A stretch of 18,058 nucleotides of DNA from Planctomycetes bacterium SM23_32 (GTDB taxonomy: Bacteria > Planctomycetota > Brocadiia > SM23-32), in assembly GCA_001303885.1 (NCBI GenBank), contig LJUE01000012.1:1-18058 (forward strand), written 5' to 3'. The translations under genes were made by a program, and so were the position numbers. This document shows positions 7,722 through 13,827 of this stretch, piece after piece. The notes under the pieces were generated by a model. That model was not told where the DNA came from. It did no database searches and was given only the letters and a program-made list of their open reading frames with translations. How positions within the stretch are numbered: the first letter of the stretch is position 1; each line of letters begins with the position of its first letter.

Positions 7722-9572
7722 TCAGCGAGGCCCGAGTGCCAGCACGGCCCACAGGTCAAGCTCGGGGATCGTCACCTCGAAGCCGCCCGGCGCCGGGGCG
7801 ACCTCCAACGAGACGGGCTCCCTGCGCGGCGCGTGAAGCGTGGCGGCGGCGACGCCCCGGCGGCACAGCTCCCGCGAAAGCCAGAGCGTCAGGTCCCTCT
7901 GCACGGCCATCGCGTCGCTGTCGGGCAGGTAGTTCCGGTTCACCAGGTGGCAAACGAAGGGGGCCGACGAGTCGCCCGGCTTGACGCGCGCCACGACGGT
8001 GACGCCACCGGCCCCTTCGACCACGGCCTGCGGCGGCGCTAGGGCGCGGAGGCGCTCCTCGTCGGGCCACCGGACCACGCGCGCCTCCGCGGCGTCGAGC
8101 ACGGCCTGCTGATCCTCGTCCAGCAGCGTCGGCTCGGTCACCACCAGGGCCTTCAGCCCAACCAGGTCCTCGCCGGTTAGCCGCTGGTCCGTCCCGGCTC
8201 CGCCGGCCGGCACGAGCCGGAACGGCACGTTCAGGTGCACCAGGTCCCCGCAGGCGTCCATGGCCTGCCGCTGCCAGCGCCGGAACGCCTCCTCGCTGTA
8301 GAGCAGCCCCACGTTGGCGACCGCCTCGTAGCCGTCGAAGAGGCCCGCGTTCTCGCGTACGAACCGGCACAGGTAGGCGAACTCTTCCGGCGAGGGGTCG
8401 TACCAGTGCGTCCCCTTCTCTTCCCAGCGCGTCTCGCCGGCGTCCGAGTAGCACCACTGATGCACGGGCGGCATGAACTGGTGGCCGAAGGCGTAGGCCT
8501 GCACGATCCATGCGCGCACCAGCCCGGGCCGGCCCATGCCCTTCACGTAGGCCCAGTCCTGGCCCGACGCCGTGCAGGCCACCGGCCGCTCCACTACGTC
8601 CCCGAGCTTGAAGGACCAGACCGGCAGGGCGGAGACCTTGTCGGAATCGGCCTCGGCCGGCACCTCGCCGGAGAAGAACGTGACGACCGGCGCGATCAGA
8701 AGCTCGTCGGGGTGCGTCACCGCTGAGTTTACGCAGAGCGCCAGCGGCCGGCCGGCCACTTCCTCGCAGTAGAGGCGGTACTGCGCCACCCACTCGACGG
8801 CGGCGCGCCGCTGGAACTCCAGGAACGCGTGGCTCAGGGGTATGCGCTCCGGATTCCAGGAGGCCCGCTCCCGGAAGTCCTTGGCCGTCACGCCCTGGCT
8901 GCGCAGGAACGCGCCGTAGTCGAAGCCCTCCAGCGACGCGACGCCGAGCCGACGCAGCTCCTCCGGGTCGGCGTTCTTCGCCAGGTAATCGCGGAAGGCG
9001 GCCACGCAGTGCCGGCAGAAGCAGCCGCCGCCGGCCCAGTGCGCGCCGGAGGTGCCCATGTAGTCGTCAATGTGCAATCCGTCCGCCCCCTTCTCGAAGG
9101 CCCGCACCATCTGGTGCTTCAGGTAGGCGCGGTAGCCGGGCGCGTTGGTGCAGAACCAGTAGGCGGGGTGCCCCTTGTGCTCGTGGTCCCACAGCCAGGG
9201 CACGGTGATCGGCTCGCCCTCCAGGGAGCGGCAGACCGAGTCCATGAAGTCCGGGTCGTGGTCAATCATGTGCGCGAAGGCGGTGCGGAACGCCGCCCCC
9301 GGCAGGTACTTGATGTCCATCTCGCGGGCCGCCCGCACGCGGTCGAGGTACCACTTCACGGCATCGTCCGTGTCGCCCCAGGGGCGCCCGCCCCAGCTCA
9401 CCACTGTCGTTCCGTACTGCTGGTACACCTCGACGGGGGCGGGGCCCATGAACACGACGTCCGAGCGCTTCAGTTGCATGCGTTCCGCCTCCTGGGCCAG
9501 GGCCGCAGGGATCGTCCCGGTCGCGATCAGCACGAAGGCGACCCCTGCCCGCGCGAGCCTGCCGGTCATCAT
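7722..9572 (-). CDS. Secreted TIM-barrel hydrolase-like protein with C-terminal GATase-like domain
   Basis: The 616-residue product begins with a signal peptide: basic residues, a hydrophobic core, then ALA at 24-26, giving a likely cut before Gln27. The next 350 residues look like a TIM barrel of the putative glycosyl hydrolase (GHL) type, with KGADGLHIDDYMGT ending at 174 and CFCRHC at 184-189, a Cys cluster often seen next to the active site in such proteins. The region from about 420 (NVGLLYSEEAFRRW, then LKALVVTEPTLLDEDQ) resembles the glutamine-amidotransferase-like trimerisation domain of beta-galactosidases, followed by a short beta-rich end. The start is supported by GGAGGG; a second ATG one codon downstream fits the spacing equally well. 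It is the first gene of the operon behind a good promoter. Substrate is unknown, and no catalytic acid can be assigned with confidence. Confidence 0.8.
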   Translation of the reverse strand: MMTGRLARAGVAFVLIATGTIPAALAQEAERMQLKRSDVVFMGPAPVEVYQQYGTTVVSWGGRPWGDTDDAVKWYLDRVRAAREMDIKYLPGAAFRTAFAHMIDHDPDFMDSVCRSLEGEPITVPWLWDHEHKGHPAYWFCTNAPGYRAYLKHQMVRAFEKGADGLHIDDYMGTSGAHWAGGGCFCRHCVAAFRDYLAKNADPEELRRLGVASLEGFDYGAFLRSQGVTAKDFRERASWNPERIPLSHAFLEFQRRAAVEWVAQYRLYCEEVAGRPLALCVNSAVTHPDELLIAPVVTFFSGEVPAEADSDKVSALPVWSFKLGDVVERPVACTASGQDWAYVKGMGRPGLVRAWIVQAYAFGHQFMPPVHQWCYSDAGETRWEEKGTHWYDPSPEEFAYLCRFVRENAGLFDGYEAVANVGLLYSEEAFRRWQRQAMDACGDLVHLNVPFRLVPAGGAGTDQRLTGEDLVGLKALVVTEPTLLDEDQQAVLDAAEARVVRWPDEERLRALAPPQAVVEGAGGVTVVARVKPGDSSAPFVCHLVNRNYLPDSDAMAVQRDLTLWLSRELCRRGVAAATLHAPRREPVSLEVAPAPGGFEVTIPELDLWAVLALGPR

Positions 9573-9619
9573 CGGTCCCTCCGGGTGAGGGTTGGGGGAG
9601 CAACGTCGCCCGGGGCGGC

Positions 9620-9648
9620 ACTATAGCAGCCGGCCGGCGGGATGGCAA
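9620..9648 (-). promoter_or_regulatory. Sigma-70-type promoter of the hydrolase/Etf operon
   Basis: On the minus strand TTGCCA (9643-9648) and TATAGT (9620-9625) are separated by 17 bases. Each matches five of six consensus positions, in an otherwise very GC-rich gap. Transcription would start near 9613, giving a leader of about 40 bases before the hydrolase gene. No comparable site was seen between the downstream genes, which supports a single transcript to base 1303. Confidence 0.6.
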
Positions 9649-9660
9649 ACGGTGCGGGCC

Positions 9661-9677
9661 GGCGCCCCTGCGGCGCC
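9661..9677 (-). terminator. Stem-loop directly after the zwf stop codon
   Basis: GGCGCC, a five-base loop and GGCGCC form a perfect six-base-pair GC stem that abuts the zwf stop codon. No T-tract follows, so it is not a standard intrinsic terminator. It could act as a weak or factor-assisted terminator, or protect the mRNA end, ahead of the next promoter. Confidence 0.3.
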
Positions 9678-11222
9678 TCAGGCCGTGGGGTGAGGGCCGA
9701 CGACGCTGTCGTAGACGGTGTCCTCGGCGAAGAAGGCCTCTGAGGAGATCGGTCCCCAGGTGCCGGGCTTGTAGTTGGGGAAGTCGGGGGGCGGTTCCTT
9801 CTCCCATTGCTCCAGGATGGTGGTGGCGAACTCCCAGGCCAGCTCCACCTCGTCGCGCCGGGCGAACAGCGCCGAGCGACCCGCCATCACGTCCAGCAGC
9901 AGCCTTTCGTAGGCCTCCGGCGAGGCCGCCGGGAAGGCGCTGCCGTAGGGGAAGTCCATCTCCACGTTCCGCAGCTCCATCTTCAGCCCCGGCACCTTGC
10001 TGACGAACCGCAGGGAGACCCCCTCGTCCGGCTGGATGCGCAGCACCAGGCGGTTGGCTCTCAGCTCGACGCCCTCCATGGCGCCGAACAGCACGCGCGG
10101 GACGCCCTTGAACTCGACGGCCACCTCGGTGAGCCGTTCGGCGAGCCGCTTGCCAGCGCACAGGTATATGGGCACGCCCGCCCAGCGCCAGTTGTCAATG
10201 TAGGTGCGCAGCGCCACGAAGGTCTCGGTCAGGGAGTCGGGCTCGACGCCGGGCTCGTCGCGGTAGGCGGGCACCTCCCGGCCGTCCACGACGCCGCCGT
10301 CGTACTGCCCGCGCACCACTGAGCGTCGGACCTCCTCGCCCTCCAGGCGGCGCAGGCAGCGCAGCACCTTGGCCTTCTCGTCGCGGATGGCGTCCGCGTC
10401 CAGGGAGGCCGGCGGCTCCATGGTCACCAGGGTCAGCAGTTGCAGGACGTGGTTCTGGAGGATGTCGCGCAGGATGCCGGTCTGGTCGAAGTAGCCGCCG
10501 CGGTCCTCGACGCCGATCGTCTCGGCTACCGTCACGCGCACGTAGCGGACCGACTCAGAGCGCCAGACGTGCTCGAAGATGGAGTTGGCAAACCTCAGGA
10601 CGCTGATGTTCTGCACGGTCTCTTTGCCCAGGTAGTGGTCCATGCGGAAGACCTGGCACTCCTCCAGCAGACCGTCTATCTCGGCGTTCAGCCTCCGCGC
10701 CGACTCCAGGTCGCGGCCGAAGGGCTTCTCGAAGACCACGCGCAGGCATCCCTGCCCGGCCTCGTCGCAGCGCCGTCGGCGCGTCAGGGCGCCGGCGTCC
10801 CTCAGGCTGTGCAGCACGGGCAGCACGACGGAAGGGGGGATGGACATGTAGAAGATGCGGTTGCCGCCCGTGCCGAGCTGCCCATCCAGCTCCCGCAGGC
10901 GGCGCTGGAGCCCCCGGTAACCCGCCGCCTCGTCGTAGGCGCCCCGCTGATAGAACACACGCCCCGCCAGGCTATCCCAGACGGCTTCGTCCAGCGGCTG
11001 GGTGTGCGAGAACTCGGCGACGGCCTGGTGCAGGCGGCTGCGGAACTGCTGGTCCGTCATCTCGGTGCGCCCGTAGCCGATCAGCACGGTCCGGTCGGGC
11101 AGCAGTCGCTCGCGGGCCAGGTTGTAGAGCGCCGGGGCGAGCTTGCGCCGGGTCAGGTCGCCGCTGGCGCCGAAGATGACGACGATGCAGCTCTGCGCGT
11201 CGTGGGTGCCGGTGTCGGACAT
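9678..11222 (-). CDS. zwf: Glucose-6-phosphate 1-dehydrogenase
   Basis: The 514-residue product has the usual bacterial length. It oxidises glucose 6-phosphate to 6-phosphogluconolactone with NADP or NAD, the entry step of the oxidative pentose phosphate and Entner-Doudoroff routes, in the cytoplasm. FGASGDLTRRKL at 17-28 is the dinucleotide-binding motif, EKPFGRDL (165-172) is conserved, and RMDHYLGKE at 193-201 is the active-site signature (usually RIDHYLGKE) with His196 in the substrate site. The C-terminus ends in the typical NYKPGTWGP segment. The ATG at 11222 follows a G-rich ribosome binding site (GGGGGGAG); an upstream ATG at 11306 would add 28 unrelated residues. It has its own promoter, and no gnd, pgl or opcA gene is next to it. 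Confidence 0.97.
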   Translation of the reverse strand: MSDTGTHDAQSCIVVIFGASGDLTRRKLAPALYNLARERLLPDRTVLIGYGRTEMTDQQFRSRLHQAVAEFSHTQPLDEAVWDSLAGRVFYQRGAYDEAAGYRGLQRRLRELDGQLGTGGNRIFYMSIPPSVVLPVLHSLRDAGALTRRRRCDEAGQGCLRVVFEKPFGRDLESARRLNAEIDGLLEECQVFRMDHYLGKETVQNISVLRFANSIFEHVWRSESVRYVRVTVAETIGVEDRGGYFDQTGILRDILQNHVLQLLTLVTMEPPASLDADAIRDEKAKVLRCLRRLEGEEVRRSVVRGQYDGGVVDGREVPAYRDEPGVEPDSLTETFVALRTYIDNWRWAGVPIYLCAGKRLAERLTEVAVEFKGVPRVLFGAMEGVELRANRLVLRIQPDEGVSLRFVSKVPGLKMELRNVEMDFPYGSAFPAASPEAYERLLLDVMAGRSALFARRDEVELAWEFATTILEQWEKEPPPDFPNYKPGTWGPISSEAFFAEDTVYDSVVGPHPTA

Positions 11223-11255
11223 CGGATGCTCCCCCCTAAGGAACGCCCGCCGCCC

Positions 11256-11284
11256 ATCATAGTGCCGGCCGGCCCGTGCGTCCA
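11256..11284 (-). promoter_or_regulatory. Sigma-70-type promoter of zwf
   Basis: On the minus strand TGGACG (11279-11284) and TATGAT (11256-11261) are separated by 17 bases, matching four and five of six consensus positions. The start would lie near 11249, about 27 bases before the zwf ATG. The site lies in the 80-base gap after the URO-D-like gene. Confidence 0.5.
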
Positions 11285-11302
11285 CGCGGGCGCGGGCGGC
11301 TC

Positions 11303-12373
11303 TCATGCGTAGAGGTCGGGCCGCCGGCGGGCGTGGCGTTCCAGCCCGTCCATGATGGCCCGGCAGGAGCCGCGCCAGCGGCCGGGCGGCATGTCCTCGG
11401 TGATGCCCACCAGCAGGCCGTCCACCGAGTCCACCTGGTCCAGCATGTCCACGGTGAACTGCTCCACCCCCTCGTCGGGCCGCACATGCACCGAGGAGGG
11501 GAAGTTCAGCCAGAGCACCTTGTCCGGCCAGGCGGCCCGCGCCTCGCCGAGGGACATGTCCGTGTCCGGCGCGGGCGTGAACGCCTCGACGTAGTCCAGG
11601 TCGGTCGCCGCGATGGCGTCGGCTATCAGGCGGTTGTTCGCGTCGAAGTGGCAGCCGATCAGCTTCCCGTGCTCATGCAGCACGCCGGCCGCCTCGTCGT
11701 AGTGCGGCACGTAGTAGTCCCTGAAGACGTCCGGGCCGATGATCTCCGGCACGACGTTGCCGCCGTAGTTGGCGTGCGTGGCCGGCGAGCGGGCGACGAG
11801 GGGATAGACCTGGCGACGCTTCTCGACCAGGGCCTCGTAGAGCCGGAGCACCTCGTCGCGGTTCTCCATCCACTGCACGCAGAAGTCTTCCATGCTCATC
11901 ATGACGCCGCTGACAAGAGCCTGGAGAGGCTCGGCGCTGATGCCCGCCCGCATGATGAAGTCCTCCCCCCGCCAGGCCTCCGCCCGGGCGAACTCCTCGT
12001 AGTTCGGCGCGTAGACCTCGTCGCGGATCAAGAACTCCAGCACGCGGTAGTCGTCGGGCGACCTGAACATCTTCTCGTGGCGCCAGACCGTGAAACCGGC
12101 CGGCTCCTCCAGCGTGGAGACGCTGCCGACCGGCGTCTCATAGACGGTGTGGACGAGCCTCTTGCCGCCCTCCCAGCGGATGCTCTGCGTGACGTTCACG
12201 TTCGGGCGGTGGGTAGTGTAGACTTCCGGCCAGCGCTGGACGATGCAGAGCCCCCGGTTGCGCATGGCGCGCTCGTCGGCGCACTGGGGTATCATGCACT
12301 CGTAGACGGTGAAGGGCACGCGCGGGCCGTGGCCGCCGCGCAGGGCGGCCAGCACGAGTTCCCTCGGCGTCAT
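11303..12373 (-). CDS. Uroporphyrinogen decarboxylase (URO-D) family protein
   Basis: The 356-residue product begins MTPRELVLAALRG, the typical opening of URO-D superfamily proteins, and is of family length. Other supporting segments are GGNVVPEIIGPDVFRDYY from residue 204, where the family has a G-x-N ... SP/GP-x-x-F block, and GKLIGCHFDANNRLI at 237-250, the strand that carries metal ligands in the methylcobamide:CoM methyltransferase branch. Divergence from true HemE and the absence of heme genes suggest a methyltransferase-like or uncharacterised member rather than heme synthesis. The start is fixed by GAAGGAGG nine bases before the ATG; an ATG at 12628 in the same frame would run through the promoter. 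It lies upstream of zwf on the same strand but behind its own promoter. Substrate is unknown. Confidence 0.85.
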   Translation of the reverse strand: MTPRELVLAALRGGHGPRVPFTVYECMIPQCADERAMRNRGLCIVQRWPEVYTTHRPNVNVTQSIRWEGGKRLVHTVYETPVGSVSTLEEPAGFTVWRHEKMFRSPDDYRVLEFLIRDEVYAPNYEEFARAEAWRGEDFIMRAGISAEPLQALVSGVMMSMEDFCVQWMENRDEVLRLYEALVEKRRQVYPLVARSPATHANYGGNVVPEIIGPDVFRDYYVPHYDEAAGVLHEHGKLIGCHFDANNRLIADAIAATDLDYVEAFTPAPDTDMSLGEARAAWPDKVLWLNFPSSVHVRPDEGVEQFTVDMLDQVDSVDGLLVGITEDMPPGRWRGSCRAIMDGLERHARRRPDLYA

Positions 12374-12401
12374 CGCATGCGACCTCCTTCGGGTCGGCCG
12401 T

Positions 12402-12429
12402 AGCATAGCGACGGCGGCGCGCCTGTCAA
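12402..12429 (-). promoter_or_regulatory. Sigma-70-type promoter of the URO-D-like gene
   Basis: A perfect TTGACA (12424-12429, minus strand) is followed after 16 bases by TATGCT (12402-12407). Transcription would start near 12395, giving a leader of about 22 bases that contains the strong GGAGG site. The first plus-strand ORF of the accessory patch begins 34 bases beyond the -35 box, so the region is divergent. Confidence 0.6.
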
Positions 12430-12462
12430 CCCCCGCCGCTTTGACGGGCGGAGCAGCCGCCG

Positions 12463-12840
12463 ATGGACTGCCGGGCTCAGGCGGCGGCTGGGCAAGATCC
12501 GTTGCTTGCGCGCGATGCGTTCCGCGCACGGCTCCGTGACCAGGTATTCGAGTTCGCGGAGCGGGCGGGCGGCGTGTCGATGTACCAGCGGATTGGGCGT
12601 TTCCCAGCATGTTGGAGCTTTGAAGCACTTAAGGGCACGCTTGCGGAAGATGGCTGGTTCTACGTAGGTTGGGTACAGCTGGACCTCCGGGAGAAGCCTG
12701 AGGGCGACTTGGCGGCGGTCCAAGACGAGCCATACGGGGGCCAGGTACGGTATGCCCAGACGGTCTGGCAGGATGACTTCGAGGCGTTCATCAGAGGACG
12801 TGGCCTGCTTACGCCCGTGGATGAGAGCAGCTCAGAGTGA
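12463..12840 (+). CDS. Hypothetical protein, 125 aa
   Basis: I do not recognise this protein. It starts at an ATG 18 bases after an in-frame stop at 12442, with only a weak GGAG upstream. The product is soluble, acidic towards the end and rich in aromatic residues in the middle (WSFEALKGTLAEDGWFYVGW), which looks like a small alpha/beta domain. It has no signal peptide or membrane segment. Codons such as GTA, CTT, TTG and GCA are more frequent than in the flanking metabolic genes, which hints at a different origin. It is divergent from the URO-D-like gene and sits about 0.8 kb before an Rhs/YD-repeat remnant; orphan immunity genes often occupy such places. That role is a hypothesis, and the ORF could still be spurious. 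Confidence 0.5.
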   Translation: MDCRAQAAAGQDPLLARDAFRARLRDQVFEFAERAGGVSMYQRIGRFPACWSFEALKGTLAEDGWFYVGWVQLDLREKPEGDLAAVQDEPYGGQVRYAQTVWQDDFEAFIRGRGLLTPVDESSSE

Positions 12841-12964
12841 ACGGGCAGCGGGGGGAACTCGGAGTGGGCCGTAGCAGGACTGTGCTCCGTGCGACAAGCG
12901 TGCACGCACTCCCTGGGGCATGATCCTCCCGCCCATTGACTTGTAGAAGGGGGGTTCCGCGCCG

Positions 12965-13534
12965 GTGCACACTCCCTTCGCTGGGGGCAATGACGGGAAG
13001 GCACGGGTAGGCCATGTGCTGGTCTGCGCGGCAGTTGGCGCGCTCATCGCGCTCGCTGGCTTGGCAACATGCTGGGCCACTCCATCCAGGCGGCACATCC
13101 CCGAGATCCTATCGGTGGCGGCAATGGTCGCAGCACTCCCCGTAGCGGCTGGCAGTCTGATTCTCCTGTGGTGGAAGGATCATGCCAGCGGCAAGTGGGC
13201 GGCCGGCCTAGTGGCAGTATGGTTGCTTGCGTCTGTGGTCTTGGGGTCCTCTTGGCTCGTAGGCGATCGGGTTCTGGACCGCAGGTGGCAGCGGTTCCTT
13301 GGGGCAGCTGCAGCTGCCGCCCAGGGTCTTTGGGAAGAGCGCACTTTGGACTACGAGCGTCAGGCCGGGGGACAGCCCTTCGTGCTGTCCGAGGCCGGGT
13401 TGACGCTGGAAGTGTGGATGTGGTACCAGCGCAACGGCGGTTCGGAGCGATACTGGGTAGAGGTCGTGCATCCTGTATCGTTCGAGCGCTGGTTGTACGA
13501 CCCGGCGAAGATGCAGTGGGAGCGTGCGGACTGA
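12965..13534 (+). CDS. Hypothetical membrane protein, 189 aa
   Basis: I do not recognise this protein. Three hydrophobic segments are visible at about residues 16-37, 45-70 and 78-100, followed by a soluble C-terminal half rich in Trp, Tyr and charged residues (EVWMWYQRNGGSERYWVEVV). The GTG at 12965 is tentative: a run of Gs lies about ten bases upstream, but an internal GTG near 13016 would also leave the membrane segments mostly intact. Codon choice is less GC-biased at third positions than in the neighbouring metabolic genes, as in the ORF before it. The stop lies about 80 bases before the Rhs/YD-repeat remnant. A membrane-anchored immunity-like or cell-envelope protein is conceivable, but nothing in the sequence proves a function. 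Confidence 0.5.
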   Translation: MHTPFAGGNDGKARVGHVLVCAAVGALIALAGLATCWATPSRRHIPEILSVAAMVAALPVAAGSLILLWWKDHASGKWAAGLVAVWLLASVVLGSSWLVGDRVLDRRWQRFLGAAAAAAQGLWEERTLDYERQAGGQPFVLSEAGLTLEVWMWYQRNGGSERYWVEVVHPVSFERWLYDPAKMQWERAD

Positions 13535-13605
13535 GTTCGCAGGGGGGGAAGTTCACCGAGGGCTACCATAGCGTTCGCCGGACCATCCAGACTGGCATCT
13601 GCTAG

Positions 13606-13690
13606 TCAGACGTGACGGCCGAGAGCATCAGTGGCACGGGGCTGGTCGGCACCACGAGCGTGACCTACGCCTACGACGCGCTAGGGCAGC
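13606..13690 (+). pseudogene. Rhs/YD-repeat protein remnant
   Basis: In the frame starting at 13606, just after a TAG codon at 13603, the translation reads GTGLVGTTSVTYAYDALGQL. TYAYDALG-[RQ]-L is the hallmark of Rhs/YD-repeat proteins, and the preceding Gly/Thr-rich strand also fits. Only about one repeat is present; no other YD repeats were seen nearby. The frame then runs, without further similarity, into the radical SAM gene, whose own start and ribosome binding site are at 13828. I read it as the debris of a larger Rhs gene, possibly with a lost toxin tip. Confidence 0.5.
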
Positions 13691-13827
13691 TCGGCGAAGG
13701 GCCGCCTGCCTGCCGCCCGGCGTTGCGCCGAGTGGACCCAAACGTCTACACTGACTCGACGCCGATGCGGGAGTGGTGCACAATCCTGCGGGCGCAAACC
13801 GAACAGAACGTCAAGGAAGGTGACGCG

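Noticed and set aside
13723..13752. TTGCGC-18-TACACT as promoter of the radical SAM gene
   Set aside because: Only three and four of six positions match, with suboptimal spacing; too weak to annotate.
13612..13827. Upstream extension of the radical SAM gene
   Set aside because: The frame is open but encodes the Rhs fragment and then unrelated sequence. A good ribosome binding site precedes the ATG at 13828, where the family similarity begins.
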